64,000 nucleotides of DNA, taken from positions 99,615-163,614 of the forward strand of contig NZ_QHCT01000008.1 in NCBI RefSeq assembly GCF_003545885.1. The letters are read 5' to 3'. A model generated the notes under the pieces. The model was not told the DNA's origin. It was given only the letters and a program-made list of their open reading frames with translations, and did not search any database. Shown here in pieces: positions 36,950-54,237 of this stretch; the stretch's first letter is position 1, and each line of letters starts with the position of its first letter. Source of the DNA: Leptospira stimsonii. GTDB lineage: Bacteria; Spirochaetota; Leptospiria; Leptospirales; Leptospiraceae. The position numbers were made by a program, and so were the translations under genes.

Positions 36950-37054
36950 TCTTTCAAAAGCAAAGGTCTCGAAGAAACAATAAATACCGGTTTAGGATTT
37001 CCGATTTTTTCTTTTGAAGCTACAAAAAAACTTACGTGACTTTAAAAAAGAACG

Positions 37055-37492
37055 TTAGGCGCCCGTTGAACCAAATCCGCCCGCGCCTCTTTCCGTCTGG
37101 TCCGAAAATTCTTCGACGAGTTCCCATTCCGAATACCAGGTTCTACGAATGAGTAGTTGAGCAATTCTCATCCCGTGTTCGACAACGAAAGGAGAATCTC
37201 CCAAATTAAGAAGAGGAATCATCAGTTCGCCTCGGTAGTCGCTATCGATCGTCCCGGGAGAATTCGGAATCAGAATTCGATTCTTTGTTGAAAAACCGGA
37301 TCTAGGACGAATTTCAAAATGGTATTCCGGGGGAATTGCGAAAGAAAGTCCAGTGGGAATCAGAAAAACCTTTCCTGGTTCGAGGATCAGATTCGAATCC
37401 AGACAGGCGTGCACATCGTATCCTGCGGAATGAGTCGTCTGTAGTGATGGAAGCTCCGCATTCGGTTTTATTTTTTTCACTGAAATTTTCAT
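37055..37492 (-). CDS. dut: Deoxyuridine 5'-triphosphate nucleotidohydrolase
   Basis: Homotrimeric dUTPase that removes dUTP and supplies dUMP for thymidylate. 145 residues with all five motifs: HSAGYDVHA, EIRPRSGFSTK, NSPGTIDSDYRGEL, GMRIAQLLI and the C-terminal RGAGGFGSTG. Monocistronic here, with unrelated sequence on both sides. Confidence 0.97.
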   Translation of the reverse strand: MKISVKKIKPNAELPSLQTTHSAGYDVHACLDSNLILEPGKVFLIPTGLSFAIPPEYHFEIRPRSGFSTKNRILIPNSPGTIDSDYRGELMIPLLNLGDSPFVVEHGMRIAQLLIRRTWYSEWELVEEFSDQTERGAGGFGSTGA

Positions 37493-38279
37493 TTTTTCAC
37501 CCTTCTCTTCTAGATACTTTTTAGCAAGAAAGAGATTTCCATGTTTCTAAAAGAAACGTTCCCAACAATCTTTTAATGAAGTAGATTTTGAGATGCATCC
37601 CGGGTAAAAGTACAATGCAAAGATAACTCGATTCTAATTCGAATAGTGCGTTTAGGCGAACTTCGTAGAATTGCGATGGACGTCCAGTGTCGCAGTTTCT
37701 ACAACGACCCCAGCAAAAAACGTCAGTCGACCTTTGCTTCTCAGAGTGTTGCTGTGTGAAGGGATTGGGCGAGGTTTGAGTCGGCGTAGCTATGGCCCGC
37801 AAATCAAAGTCAAAAAGTGCAATGTGCATGCGATTGACCATTTGTACCAATGCAAACAGCGAGTCCTCAAAAAAAAGCGGTAAGAGGAAATAGATTCTGG
37901 GTAAAGTTATACTTGTAACAAATTTGGTAAATACGTTCACATTACGGTATTCTAAAAAGAAAAGATAGAATTGATACGAATCAATTTTTCAAGCTCTTCC
38001 CTTCCCGCAAAACACAGTAAAGAAACATCAGCTTGAGTCCACAGGCAAGTTGGCTTTTTTTTCGGAAGATTTTCTAGATCCAAATTTAAAATTTGTGGCT
38101 TCCTCTTTCAATCCGTTCTAAAAAATCAGAATGGCCTTCTGTAGAAAATGAACACAAAGAAGCAACTTCTGTAACTACTTAGTAAGGCGCGAATAGCGAC
38201 CCGTTATAGGATTCCATCGGGCGAAAATCGAATGGATGCTTCAGAGAAAAGAAGAGATAAGAACTTAGAACGCAAAGGG
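37493..38279. other. Long gene-free region with one copy of the GCGTTTAGG core
   Basis: 787 bp. I see no credible gene on either strand. At 37648-37675 lies one copy of the repeat core (GCGTTTAGGCGAACTTCG, then TAGAA), matching the 134-bp array and ending in TTGCG rather than AACGC. Near 38180-38210 is a stretch whose reverse complement reads TATAACGGGTCG, similar to one at 38798. Confidence 0.6.
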
Positions 38280-38651
38280 TCAGTCGTCACATCTTGGGTC
38301 CCATCTTTTATCTTCCGTTCCATCCAAAGTCTTTAACGCGCCTGAATCAGAAAAGCGCCAAGCACAATATCCATATTGAAACCATCTCAACAAAGATATC
38401 CCATGAAACGCTTTGATTTCGTCCGGTGAATGATGCCAATGAGGAGGCAATATCGAGAAGAATAAATCGTTCAAAATCAGCTTCGCCCTCATGACGAATG
38501 AAAACAAAAAATGCCGGAGGGAGCCGCGATCCACAATTTTGTCGACCTTCGGATGGGAATAAATATACCTAATTCCTTGTAAGGCCTGCCCTAAATTGAG
38601 TACGGCATGTTTGACATATTCTATTAGAAAATCGTTAAACCATTTCAGCAT
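38280..38651 (-). CDS. Hypothetical protein, 123 residues (accessory island)
   Basis: No family recognised. Begins MLKWFNDFLIEYVKHAV and is rich in aromatic residues (Trp/Phe/Tyr), soluble with amphipathic helices (LRHFLFSFVMRAKLILNDLF). No signal peptide. It lies between gene-free stretches and beside the nuclease-like gene, with no operon link. Composition differs slightly from the core genes around it. Confidence 0.5.
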   Translation of the reverse strand: MLKWFNDFLIEYVKHAVLNLGQALQGIRYIYSHPKVDKIVDRGSLRHFLFSFVMRAKLILNDLFFSILPPHWHHSPDEIKAFHGISLLRWFQYGYCAWRFSDSGALKTLDGTEDKRWDPRCDD

Positions 38652-38913
38652 TTGTTTCCCTGAAGATAGCAGTAAAATATGTATATGTCAAGTTAGAATC
38701 GACCGATGGTTCACTCTGTCTTCGTAGCAACGGTCCACAACCCAAAGAAACTGGGACGTGCCTTGCATATGCAAGACAGATAAATGACGCGAGAAAATAT
38801 AACGGGGCGGAAAGCGAGCCTTAGTTCCAATCGAAGTGCAGGTGGCCAGGTTAGACAGAGATAGCAAATGTCGAAGTGCCCGAGCAAGTCGAAGTAAGAC
38901 GCGAAATGGTCTC
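38652..38913. other. Spacer between two island genes with attC-like boxes (weak)
   Basis: TATAACGGGGCGG near 38798 and GTTAGAC at about 38851 lie 50-60 bp apart, and GTCTAAC occurs again at about 39852. These resemble integron R boxes, but the inner arms do not pair well and I see no integrase. No gene visible. Confidence 0.25.
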
Positions 38914-39840
38914 CTAACAAGTATGAGTAATAATTTCGAATTCATTTTCCTGAAAGCAAATCTCACAATATCGACCTACTCCAAGAAAATTAGCTGGAAG
39001 CAAATTTTTCGCGAACGGATTTGGAATATAGATTAAATCGGCTCCCAATTTGCTCAAGCATTCGTGATTCCATACATCGTGCAGAGAAAAAATAACTCCT
39101 GTAATAAAATCATACTTTGCGGAAGCAAAGGCAAGTTTATCGACTAATGACTCGTTATTCTTCTTGATAGCGTCTGAATAGCGAATTCCCTCTTTTACAA
39201 CTTCCATGGTATTCTTATCGTATGTGATATATCTGTCTCCAATTGGGAAAAGCGCACCCAGGATTCTAGGATATCCTTGCTCTGTTCTTGCACTTGATAC
39301 TTTTGCGCCACTAATGGCAATTATCACGGGCTGATCACGTTTTATTTGCCCTGAATTTATGTATCCCACTATTTTCTTTTGTTTTTCGAAGAACGAATTA
39401 GTGTATCTTAATATGATTTTTTTATCTGGAACATCCTCTGCTTTCCAGGTTGAAGAGTCATTTGGATCATAGCAAATATCTTCTGGAACGCTATCCGGAT
39501 TATTTGGATCTCCATTAGTAGCGCTCACACACTCAATCCAAGTATCCAACTCTTTGATGAATATATCTGGTCCAAAATCGGAACTACTTAAAGTATAAGC
39601 TTTGTTCGCGAGAAGACAATTTGCTAAATACATCTCAAAATAACACGAATGAAATTTAGAACGTATTTGTGTTCGAAATTTCAGATCGGCGAGATGCTTG
39701 TAATTTGACCAGAGCAGGTCTATAAACTTCCTAACGTGTTCTTGATGGTCACTTAAAATACCGGCCTCACCGAATAAGTCATTGTATTCAGAATCTTCCC
39801 CTATTATTTCTGAATCAAGAAGGTCCGATTTATAATCCAT
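38914..39840 (-). CDS. Hypothetical protein with a restriction-endonuclease-like motif
   Basis: 308 residues, no named family recognised. The centre reads FEMYLANCLLANKAYTLSSS, then DFGPDIFIKELDTWIECVSA: a GPDI followed by hydrophobic-Glu-Cys-Val, which fits the PD-(D/E)XK nuclease pattern with Cys in place of the usual X-Lys spacing. A Ser/Ala-rich helix and a C-terminal GRYCEICF-type cysteine pair follow. No signal peptide. It is isolated, with no methyltransferase beside it. A nuclease or anti-phage role is inference. Confidence 0.55.
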   Translation of the reverse strand: MDYKSDLLDSEIIGEDSEYNDLFGEAGILSDHQEHVRKFIDLLWSNYKHLADLKFRTQIRSKFHSCYFEMYLANCLLANKAYTLSSSDFGPDIFIKELDTWIECVSATNGDPNNPDSVPEDICYDPNDSSTWKAEDVPDKKIILRYTNSFFEKQKKIVGYINSGQIKRDQPVIIAISGAKVSSARTEQGYPRILGALFPIGDRYITYDKNTMEVVKEGIRYSDAIKKNNESLVDKLAFASAKYDFITGVIFSLHDVWNHECLSKLGADLIYIPNPFAKNLLPANFLGVGRYCEICFQENEFEIITHTC

Positions 39841-40179
39841 TGCGCACCATGTCGTCTAACTTGGAATTTTACGAATTTCACGAAAGCACAATTTGCGACG
39901 ACCAAAACAGCTACATTTCCAATCTCAGCAAAAGTATTCATCCTAGAAACGTAATTCGTATCTGAGCCTATCGGTGGGCAAGTGGAAACCTTTGTTCTTG
40001 GGGAGCTACGCGAACTTCGAAAGAGACTCGAACTCCGCAACAACCACGGGCAAATTTCTCAGATCTACCGGCGAACCATTTCCGAAATTCAAGAAGCCGC
40101 AAATAGGTTAAAGCCGCGAAACATTTCAATTTCGATTTTAAGAAAATAAATTGAAATCGAGAGAATCTTAGAGATAGAA
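39841..40179. other. Intergenic region upstream of the island gene
   Basis: 339 bp. Contains CGCGAACTTCG near 40008, a degenerate relative of the repeat core. No credible gene. The M16 peptidase gene ends at 40180, so this is also its downstream flank. Confidence 0.4.
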
Positions 40180-41466
40180 TCAAAGAGAAAAAAGTTTCTG
40201 AACCGCTTTTTCTTCTTTGACTCCAAGATTACCAAGAGCGGACAAATGGAGTTTTGGAATTCCAAAAACTGATTTTGCAAACTCGTTGAGATCGTCCAGA
40301 GTAATCGAATAGATTTCCTTCACCCTTTCTTCGTAAGAATAATTTCTTCCGTAGTAGAGTTCCATCAGAGCGATCGTATTCATTCGAGATTCCGTTTGCT
40401 CGTAGCTGATGGATAGCGTTCCCTCGTGGTTGGTCTGGGCGTCTCGCAGTTCTTTTTCCGTGATGCCCTGGTCCAGGATCGATTTGAGTTCGTCGGAGAT
40501 GGTTTCCATACAAGTAATGAATTTGTCTTTCGAAGTGGAACAAACGATACTATTGATTCCGACATCCGCGTAAGAAGAAGGATAAGCGGTAATCTGATAA
40601 CAGAGTCCCTTCTCTTCTCGCACCCTTTGAAAAAGTCGGGAAGAAGTTCCACCGCCTAAGATATGAGTAAACAAACTCGCTTTGGAAGCGTTGTGAAACT
40701 CTCTTTGAAAACCCTCGCCGCCCAAAATAAAATAAACCTGTTCCAACTTTTTCTTTTTTGGAAAGTATCCCCATTTTTTTTTGGGAAGAATCAGATCGTT
40801 TCCTTCTTTCTTTTTCTTCCTTGTTTTGCTGAAGTATTTTCCAGCGATGGAAAAAATTTCATCCGGTTCGAAGTTACCGGAAATCGAAAGAAACATATTT
40901 TCGGTGTGGTAATTCGTATCATAGAATTCTAATAGACTCTTATGACTCACCTTGGAAATGGATTCCCTTGTTCCGATGATGTCTCGACCCAAAGGATTCT
41001 TTGGAAAAAAGTTCTGATAGTAAAAGTCGTGGATATAATCTTCCGGAGAATCTTCATAACCTTGGAGTTCTTCCAAGATCACACCTGCCTCGTTTTCGAT
41101 ATCCGATTGTTTGAGCAGAGGCTCGTAGATCATTTCGGATAACAATTCTAATCCCAGATCCAGGTGTTTACCGGCTACGGTAACGTGAAAGTAAGTATAT
41201 TCTCTGGAAGTCGCCGCGTTTGTAAAACCGCCGACTCGTTCGATGTCTTCCGCTTGTTCTTTTGCGGAGCGTTTCTCCGTGTCTTTGAAGAGCATATGCT
41301 CTAAAAAATGACAATAGCCTGCGTTCTTCGGAGATTCATGTCTGGAACCGACTCGGACAAAAACGCCGGCGGAGACACTGACTGTATGAGGAGCTTTTTG
41401 AAAGAGGACCGTGATGCCCCCGGGAAGAACTTTCCTATAGACTTGCTGTGAAGGTTCTTGCTCCAA
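40180..41466 (-). CDS. M16-family zinc metallopeptidase
   Basis: 428 residues with the inverted zinc motif HFLEH (His53, Glu56, His57) and the distant Glu in NEAGVILEEL. Bacterial relatives are processing-peptidase-like proteases (PqqL/YmxG type). The start is 15 bp after the pnp stop, a linkage also seen in Bacillus (ymxG after pnp). No signal peptide, so probably cytoplasmic. The substrate is unknown. Confidence 0.93.
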   Translation of the reverse strand: MEQEPSQQVYRKVLPGGITVLFQKAPHTVSVSAGVFVRVGSRHESPKNAGYCHFLEHMLFKDTEKRSAKEQAEDIERVGGFTNAATSREYTYFHVTVAGKHLDLGLELLSEMIYEPLLKQSDIENEAGVILEELQGYEDSPEDYIHDFYYQNFFPKNPLGRDIIGTRESISKVSHKSLLEFYDTNYHTENMFLSISGNFEPDEIFSIAGKYFSKTRKKKKEGNDLILPKKKWGYFPKKKKLEQVYFILGGEGFQREFHNASKASLFTHILGGGTSSRLFQRVREEKGLCYQITAYPSSYADVGINSIVCSTSKDKFITCMETISDELKSILDQGITEKELRDAQTNHEGTLSISYEQTESRMNTIALMELYYGRNYSYEERVKEIYSITLDDLNEFAKSVFGIPKLHLSALGNLGVKEEKAVQKLFSL

Positions 41467-41481
41467 GGGCGTTTTGAAATT

Positions 41482-43578
41482 CTAAACTTGCTCTTCTTCG
41501 AGCGCGTCTTTTCTGGAAAGATCAATCTTTCCGGTTTTGTCCACGTTGAGGACTTTCACACGGATGATATCTCCTTCCTTTACGATATCTTTAACGGAAT
41601 TGACTCTCTTAAAATCGATCTTAGAGATATGACAGAGACCTTCTTTTCCGGGAAGAATTTCGACAAAGGCTCCGAAGTCGGCGATCCGTTTCACCTTGCC
41701 TTCGTAGATCTTTCCTACTTCTACTTCGGTAAAGAATCCATCGACCATCTTCGCGGCTTTCTCCGCCGACTCTTGGTTCGCACCGGAAATCGTTACGCGA
41801 CCGTCGTCTTCGATATAGAGTTCTGCACCCGTGAGTTCGCTGATACCACGAACGTTCTTACCGCCGGGGCCGATCAATTCCCCGATTCTATCTTTAGGAA
41901 TATTTCTCACGATGATTCTCGGAGCGGTTCCCGCAAGATGATCCGCGGCCTTGGCGATATGTTTCTCCATAATATCAAGAATATGGAATCTACCTTTTTG
42001 AGCCTGAGTAAAAACGTTTTCAAGAACGTCGAAACTCACTCCGGTAACTTTCAAGTCCATCTGGAATGCGGTGATCCCTTTTCTGGTTCCCGCAATTTTG
42101 CAGTCCATATCGCCGAAATGATCCTCAAGACCTGCGATATCGGAGAGAACCGCGAACTTTCCGGAATTGTCAGAGAAAAGTCCCATCGCGATTCCGGAAA
42201 CGCTACCCTTGATCGGAACACCCGCCGCCATCAGCGCGAGAGAACCGGAACAAACCGACGCCATAGAACTGGAACCGTTGGATTCTAAGATTTCGGAAAC
42301 AACTCGAATCACGTAAGGGAATTCATCCGGTTTTGGAAGAACGAGTTTCAACGCTCTTTCCGCCAAATTCCCGTGACCAATTTCCCTTCTTCCAGGACCG
42401 GAAGATCTACGAACCTCACCTACGGAAAACGCAGGGAAGTTATAGTGAAGCATAAAGGACTTCTCTTTTTGTCCTTCGAGGGTTTCGTATCTCTGATTGT
42501 CGGATCCGGTCCCAAGAGTCACAACTCCCAGAGACTGGGTTTGACCTCTTGTAAAAACGGAAGATCCGTGAGGACCCGGAAGAGGATTGATTTCAACTGA
42601 AATCGGACGAATTTCGTCTAACTTTCTTCCGTCAAAACGAGTTCCTTGTGTTAAAACTTGTTCGCGAACGATCTCGTATTCCAATTCGTGAAGATAAGTT
42701 TTGATATCTTTGATCTTCTCGGATTCTTCTACGGTTTGTTTGAAGAATTCCACGACTTCTTTGTTTACGTTCGAGATTTCTTTGTTACGAGACGTTTTAT
42801 CGGAAGTTTGATTTGCCGCTTTTAATTTTTCAAAAGCATATTCTTTCACTTTCGCGAGAAGCTCTTCGTCTTTTTTTCTGAGCTTCACTTCTCTTTTGAC
42901 AACGCCGATTTTTTTCGCGTATTCTTCTTGAAGAGTTACGAATTCTGCGATGTATTTTTGCGCGAAACGAAGCGCGGCGAGCATTTCCTCATTGCTGAGT
43001 TCTTTAGCTTCCCCTTCGATCATCACGATATGGGTTTTGGTTCCGGCTACGACAAGATCCAAATCCGAATTCACGATTTCTTTTGTGGTCGGATTGAGAA
43101 TCAGTTCCCCGTTGATTCTTCCGATTCTCGCACCCGCAATCGGACCGTTGAACGGAATATCAGAAACTGCTAATGCGGCGCTCGCGGCGTTTAACGCGTG
43201 TCCGGCTACGGAAACGTCTCCGTCCGCGGAAAGGACCTGCACTTGCAATTGCACTTCGCAGAAATATCCTTCCGGAAACAAGGGACGAATCGGCCTGTCT
43301 ATGATTCTTGAAATGAGAATTTCGTGTTCAGGAGGTTTGGCTTCTCTTTTGAAATAGCCGCCCGGAAAACGACCGACGGAATAAAGTTTCTCGGTATATT
43401 CGCAGGTAAGAGGGAAAAAATCTTGTCCCTCTTTCGCGTCATCGGCCGCACAAACGGTGGCTAATAAAACCAGATTACCAGACTTATAAACTACGGACCC
43501 GTGAGCTTGTTTCGCCCAGTTACCGGTTTCTAAAACGATAGAATCACGACCGTATTGGCCGGAAATTGTATGTGTCAT
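41482..43578 (-). CDS. pnp: Polyribonucleotide nucleotidyltransferase
   Basis: Phosphorolytic 3'-5' exoribonuclease of mRNA turnover. 698 residues: two RNase PH-like cores, of which the second has the active-site region [10 protein letters not shown], separated by a helical domain. A KH domain follows ([20 protein letters not shown]), then an S1 domain ([20 protein letters not shown]). It follows rpsO by 11 bp, the classical rpsO-pnp arrangement in which pnp often autoregulates its message. Confidence 0.97.
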   Translation of the reverse strand: MTHTISGQYGRDSIVLETGNWAKQAHGSVVYKSGNLVLLATVCAADDAKEGQDFFPLTCEYTEKLYSVGRFPGGYFKREAKPPEHEILISRIIDRPIRPLFPEGYFCEVQLQVQVLSADGDVSVAGHALNAASAALAVSDIPFNGPIAGARIGRINGELILNPTTKEIVNSDLDLVVAGTKTHIVMIEGEAKELSNEEMLAALRFAQKYIAEFVTLQEEYAKKIGVVKREVKLRKKDEELLAKVKEYAFEKLKAANQTSDKTSRNKEISNVNKEVVEFFKQTVEESEKIKDIKTYLHELEYEIVREQVLTQGTRFDGRKLDEIRPISVEINPLPGPHGSSVFTRGQTQSLGVVTLGTGSDNQRYETLEGQKEKSFMLHYNFPAFSVGEVRRSSGPGRREIGHGNLAERALKLVLPKPDEFPYVIRVVSEILESNGSSSMASVCSGSLALMAAGVPIKGSVSGIAMGLFSDNSGKFAVLSDIAGLEDHFGDMDCKIAGTRKGITAFQMDLKVTGVSFDVLENVFTQAQKGRFHILDIMEKHIAKAADHLAGTAPRIIVRNIPKDRIGELIGPGGKNVRGISELTGAELYIEDDGRVTISGANQESAEKAAKMVDGFFTEVEVGKIYEGKVKRIADFGAFVEILPGKEGLCHISKIDFKRVNSVKDIVKEGDIIRVKVLNVDKTGKIDLSRKDALEEEQV

Positions 43579-43589
43579 GGCGGACTCGC

Positions 43590-43856
<267 letters not shown>

Positions 43857-44794
43857 ATCGTGAATATACCTTTTTACCATTTTTCAGGTCATAGGCCCCC
43901 CTTTAAAGCTAATTTTTAGGGAAGACTCTTAAATATTTATAATCTAACTCATGAATTCCATGTTCTTCCTTTTTACACCACGCAAGAATCTCACCTTCCG
44001 GGGAAACGAGCAAAAATTCGGTGGGAGGAATCCATTCCAACTTCGTTTTTCGTCCATTGAGGACGTTTCGGACTTCCGTCCCGGGAATCTCCATGGTTGG
44101 AAATTCTAAGATCGCCTCGGGAGGATGAATTTTGACCTTCCCTTCCAAAAGGTTCTCATAAGAATCCGCTTGATTCAAATGAATCTTTCCGATGCTCGTG
44201 CGCACCAGTCTTTCGAGGCGCAGAGGAAACCCCGCACGATCGGAAATGTCCATGACGATCTTTCGGATATACGTGCCCGCAGAAACCCGAATCTTAAATT
44301 GAATCGAGTCTGCGCCAAAGTCTCCGAGTTCGAATTGATAAACACGAATTTTTCGAACAGCGGGAACCAAGGCCACTCCTTCTCGAAAGAGGTCGGACCT
44401 TCTTCTTCCGTTCACTTTGAGAGCGGAAACTTCCGGCGCTTCCTGCGTTTCCCAAGTCGGAACCTGGAGGAAAAGTTCTTTGAGGAGATTTTGATTTTCT
44501 TGGAACCAGACCGCGGTCTGTTCTTTGGGAAGGGATTCTAAGATCTCTCCTTCTTTGTCTCCGGAGTCAGTGGACTCTCCGGGTTTTACCCAGGCCTCGT
44601 AGGATTTTTCTTTTTCTAAGAATACGCTGGAAAAACTCGTACAACTTCCTATGGGAAGAATCATGAGTCCGCTCGCGGCTCGATCCAGGGTTCCCGTATG
44701 ACCGACTTTTTTTAAACGGAGTTTTTTACGTGCGACCACCACAAGATCCGATGAAGTCATTCCCTCGGGTTTGTGAATGAGTAAGAATCCGGAA

Positions 44795-45148
<354 letters not shown>

Positions 45149-45163
45149 AGTCCGTTAACCTTG

Positions 45164-47877
<2,714 letters not shown>

Positions 47878-47935
47878 CCCTGGCTTTCCGGAGTCACTAA
47901 AAGCTCCGGCTCTGAGAAAAACCCTACGGGTTTTC

Positions 47936-49820
<1,885 letters not shown>

Positions 49821-49848
49821 ACCCCGGCCTTATAGAGAGAAAACTCAC

Positions 49849-49889
<41 letters not shown>

Positions 49890-50019
49890 AATTTGGCTAC
49901 AGTGTAAAGTAAAAAAAGCCATGGATTCCGCGACCGATTGAATTCCATGGATTATTGCTTGTTTTCCAATCGATCCATTGGAATGGTATCGTTACATTCC
50001 CAGATCCAACCAGGTTTTC

Positions 50020-51186
50020 ATGAGAAATCTCAATCCAATCTCCCGCATTCGCTCCTATCAAAGAAGAATTTCGATTCTTTCTTTTGGAATTCTTTCGTTC
50101 CTCGTTTTGATCGTAAGCTGTACTCGATTCAAAGTGGACAATTACAATTCTTATCTTTATGGAAGAATCAAATTAGGCAATACTCTCGCCGACGTTCAGG
50201 CGAAAATTTTGAACGGAGTTCCAACCAATCTTCCACAGACGTTGCCTGTCGTTGGTGGAAAGATCTACGTTCCCGATTTCGAACAATCCTTGTTGAAGGT
50301 ATTCTCCACCGATGGGGAATTAAAATTCATATTAGGAACTTTGAAGGAAAAGGTCGGAGACAAATACAAAATCATTCCAGCAAAAATCGGAAAGATAGGA
50401 CTTGTTGCGGTCAACGGTGACGAAGAAATTTATCTTCAATCAAGAACCGGAAAGGAAGAACAACCGAAAGTGGATCCTGCAACAGAAGATATTTTTTTAA
50501 AGAAGAGCGGATCGTTTGATACGGAATACAGAGAAGCAACCCCGTCCACGATTCTCCATTTTTCGGACGCTGGAAAATTATTGAATACGATCTCTGTGGA
50601 AGGAAACACCGGAAACACTCCTTTCGGCTATATAGAAAGAATGGAAACGGGAGAGGACGATCTTCTTTTTGTCTTTCACAGATCGAACGGTGAAATGAAA
50701 CTTTCCGTATATGACAAAGGAGCGCTTCTACGATCGATCGGCGCTTCCAATTTTTCGAACGTAATCTCGGATTCGGATTCGACACAAGTTCGACTGGAGA
50801 CGATCCTTCCCCATCTGGAAGGTAAATACGCGGTCGCTTCGTTTAGCATTTTTGATAAGAAGAATTCCCGTTTTAAGTCGAGAAAGATATTCAAGTATGA
50901 TTTTGAAACGAAGTCCGCGACTCTGATCAAGGAAATACAGGACCCTTCCGAATCCTTGTATTGGATTTTAAAGGACAACAACTTCTTTCTCTGGGAAACC
51001 GAGACGGAAGAGGAAAGTTCGATTCGTCTCCAAGTGCACGACGACGAAGGAAATCACGTAAACAACATTCGATTGAACTACCTTCCTCCTAGGGGACTTT
51101 GGAGAGAAACCTGGATGGATTTGAACGACGAGATCTACTCCGCAAGAATCAAATCCGGATATCTGGAAATTCATAAATGGAAATAA
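50020..51186 (+). CDS. Lipoprotein, unknown function (LIC_12708-like)
   Basis: 388 residues from the ATG at 50020; an ATG at 49978 would put 14 extra residues before the signal peptide and is less likely. Lipobox LVLIVSC, then a repetitive beta-rich body ([55 protein letters not shown]) like a beta-propeller. It is divergent from rimP. From memory, the family is named after a Leptospira locus next to the nusA cluster; I cannot check that. The stop is followed by, and overlaps, the next start (TAATG). Confidence 0.82.
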   Translation: MRNLNPISRIRSYQRRISILSFGILSFLVLIVSCTRFKVDNYNSYLYGRIKLGNTLADVQAKILNGVPTNLPQTLPVVGGKIYVPDFEQSLLKVFSTDGELKFILGTLKEKVGDKYKIIPAKIGKIGLVAVNGDEEIYLQSRTGKEEQPKVDPATEDIFLKKSGSFDTEYREATPSTILHFSDAGKLLNTISVEGNTGNTPFGYIERMETGEDDLLFVFHRSNGEMKLSVYDKGALLRSIGASNFSNVISDSDSTQVRLETILPHLEGKYAVASFSIFDKKNSRFKSRKIFKYDFETKSATLIKEIQDPSESLYWILKDNNFFLWETETEEESSIRLQVHDDEGNHVNNIRLNYLPPRGLWRETWMDLNDEIYSARIKSGYLEIHKWK

Positions 51187-52661
51187 TGTTTTCCGAATAT
51201 TCAGAATCCCTGTTTGACGATCAAGAAAGCAGGGATCTGGATCGGAGAACGATCGAAAATACCGGAATTTCCGGCTCTCACCTCATGGGCTTCGCGGCCC
51301 TTTCCGTCTACCAAAGATATCGAAAAAGAATTCTAAAATCCGATTCCGTTTTTATCCTTTGCGGGAATGGAAACAACGGAGGAGACGGGCTCGCCCTCGC
51401 CTTTTTTCTACTCCAGGAAGGAAAAGAATCCAAAGTCTTTTTAAAAGAAGGAAACCTTTCGGAAGAATCCACATATTATAAAAACCTACTATTGCGGGCT
51501 GGCGGCAAAATCCTAAATTTAGAATCCGACCCTCTTTTGTTCGAAGGGGAAAACGTTTTTATCGTCGACGCTCTTTTGGGAACAGGGTTTCAACCTCCGA
51601 TTCGCGAACCATACGGATCCGTATTCGAGAAGATAAAAGAACAAAAAAGAAGGAGTCCGAAGAGAACCTTCGTCCTTAGCCTCGACGTCGTTTCCGGTTT
51701 TTCGGAAGAATCCATACTTCCCTTCCAAGTCGACGCGTTAGCCGAAATCGGAATGAAAAAGTGGAGGAATCGTTTTTTACCGAACGAAATCGAAAAATCA
51801 TTCCATAGAATCGGATTTCCAACCTCGCAAAAAAAAGATTTCGATCCGGATCTTAAGATTAAAAAAACTCTCTGGAAAAGGATTCCGGATTCTTCCCTGA
51901 AAGAAGTTCTAAAAAGGGAAGAAAATTCGCATAAATATAAAAACGGATCTTTACTTCTGATCGGAGGTTCCCAGGGAATGTCGGGGGCGGCGCTTTCTTC
52001 GCTGTTCGCATTTCACGAGTTAGGTGGAGGAATTTCCCTTCTCTTAAGCCCTTCGGAAAAAACGATTCGTTCCGTTTTAAAAAAGGATCCGTCCTTGATG
52101 GTGGACAAGATCGGAGAAACTTCCGAAATTCTCTCGAGGTCCTTTGTCAAAAAGGCTTCGGTTTTTTTATTCGGTCCCGGACTCAAACCGGAAGAATGTC
52201 CCGTTGTGGATTTACCGAAGGATAAATATTGTATTTTGGACGCAGGAGCGCTCAAAGTTTACGGAGAAAAAATACTTCACGATAAGGTTCTACTAACGCC
52301 GCATACGGGAGAACTGGAAACGCTTTTAAACGGGAAAATTCGGAACGTAAAAGACGGAATCTCGCGCGCGAGTGAATACGCAAGATCGACTAACGTTCAC
52401 GTCCTCTGGAAAAGACATTCTTCTTTTTTAATATGTCCGAATGGTGATTTGTTTTTCTGGGAAAGGACGGAACCGAAATTAGCGGTAATGGGAACCGGCG
52501 ATCTTTTGGCGGGAATTTTGGCTTTTTTTCTTGCGAGAAAATTTTCCATTCCGGCCGCGACACAACTTTCTTTTTCCTTATTGACGAACGCCGCGGAAAG
52601 ATCAAAAGGCTTTCCTACAGCTTCGGGCATTCGAAAACTTCTGCAAAAAGGAGAAAAATAA
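51186..52661 (+). CDS. nnr: Bifunctional NAD(P)H-hydrate epimerase / ADP-dependent (S)-NAD(P)H-hydrate dehydratase
   Basis: Repairs hydrated NADH and NADPH. The N-terminal YjeF (epimerase) half has [15 protein letters not shown]. The C-terminal ribokinase-like dehydratase half has [27 protein letters not shown] and [13 protein letters not shown]. 491 residues from the ATG at 51186, which overlaps the upstream TAA (TAATG); an ATG at 51177 in the same frame is also possible, but its reading is inside the previous gene. Cytoplasmic. Confidence 0.93.
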   Translation: MFSEYSESLFDDQESRDLDRRTIENTGISGSHLMGFAALSVYQRYRKRILKSDSVFILCGNGNNGGDGLALAFFLLQEGKESKVFLKEGNLSEESTYYKNLLLRAGGKILNLESDPLLFEGENVFIVDALLGTGFQPPIREPYGSVFEKIKEQKRRSPKRTFVLSLDVVSGFSEESILPFQVDALAEIGMKKWRNRFLPNEIEKSFHRIGFPTSQKKDFDPDLKIKKTLWKRIPDSSLKEVLKREENSHKYKNGSLLLIGGSQGMSGAALSSLFAFHELGGGISLLLSPSEKTIRSVLKKDPSLMVDKIGETSEILSRSFVKKASVFLFGPGLKPEECPVVDLPKDKYCILDAGALKVYGEKILHDKVLLTPHTGELETLLNGKIRNVKDGISRASEYARSTNVHVLWKRHSSFLICPNGDLFFWERTEPKLAVMGTGDLLAGILAFFLARKFSIPAATQLSFSLLTNAAERSKGFPTASGIRKLLQKGEK

Positions 52662-52663
52662 AA

Positions 52664-53272
<609 letters not shown>

Positions 53273-53385
53273 TGCCCCTAGGTTCATGAGAGTTTTGTAA
53301 AGTATCAACCGCAACCAAACCATTCTGGTCTAGGAATCTCTCCTTTCAAAATGAAAGAAAAATAAAACCTTGTTTCGGACTTTTT

Positions 53386-53754
53386 TTACAACCATTCTAA
53401 AAATTCAAGACGGTTTCCGAACGGATCGTCCAGATAAAAGCGAACGGCACCCGGAAGAGGATCCTCTTCTCGAGTGGATAGACCGTGAGATTCGAGATAT
53501 TTTTTAAATTCGTAAAGATTGTGTACGAGAATCGCCGGATGCGCTTTCTTTGCTGGAATAAAAGAATCCGTCGTCCCAACGTGTATCTGATTTGCTCCGC
53601 ACTGGAACCAAGCTCCTCCTTTTCGTTTTAAATTTTCCGGTTTTTCAATTTCATTAAATGAAAGAATATCTACAAAGAACTTTCTTGAAAGCTCCTCCCC
53701 GCCAATGGGGATTGAGAGTTGAACGTGATCCAATCCGAGAATTTCAAAGCTCAT
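53386..53754 (-). CDS. VOC-family (glyoxalase/extradiol-type) protein
   Basis: 122 residues: LDHVQLSIPIGGEELSRKFF at the N-terminus, FYLDDPFGNRLEFLEW at the C-terminus, matching the two halves of a VOC fold with metal-type ligands His near 10 and Glu near 119. Some members are lyases or resistance proteins; the exact reaction cannot be read. Monocistronic. Confidence 0.9.
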   Translation of the reverse strand: MSFEILGLDHVQLSIPIGGEELSRKFFVDILSFNEIEKPENLKRKGGAWFQCGANQIHVGTTDSFIPAKKAHPAILVHNLYEFKKYLESHGLSTREEDPLPGAVRFYLDDPFGNRLEFLEWL

Positions 53755-54237
53755 AGTTCGGCTCCTTTCCTTTTCATTTTTATTAGAAATGAATTGGATT
53801 GCGAGTTTAATTTTCTTCTTTCGTATCTTAGGGAATCATCGCCGATACTTCGAAAATCTCCCCATGACGAATAGGAAACAGTTTTATATTTAACTTTGAT
53901 TCCCTATATGCGTTAAATCATCTGAGATAGAAGTTATCCTTGAATCCTTCCAAAGGACAAAATAGATCCGGCTTTTGATTTTCAAAAGAATTCGATTTCG
54001 AAAAAATTTGTATATTTTTTTTCTGGGAACGGATCGCGACTGATTTTCTTTTTTGTCGGATTCGGATTTCGATCTTAGGATCCCTTCTTTTGAAAGAGTT
54101 GCTCGCCATGCTATTTTAAATTAAACATTCTGGATAAAACGAATTAGAAATTTATAATTCCCGGTGGAACACATTCAGATTGAAACGATCTCGGATGTGA
54201 ACGTTGCTTAGATCAGTGTCAATGGATGATACAACTT
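53755..54237. other. Intergenic region, no credible gene
   Basis: About 480 bp. A 63-codon frame on the minus strand (53918-54109) is basic and Ser/Lys-rich, with no ribosome-binding site and no family, so I do not call it. AT-rich stretch near 54110-54160. Nothing else recognised. Confidence 0.5.

Noticed and set aside
37521..37940. A 139-residue minus-strand frame across the single-copy repeat core
   Set aside because: No ribosome-binding site, no family, odd composition, and it covers the non-coding repeat core; it is a chance frame.
53918..54109. A 63-residue basic minus-strand frame
   Set aside because: No ribosome-binding site, low complexity, no relatives I recognise.
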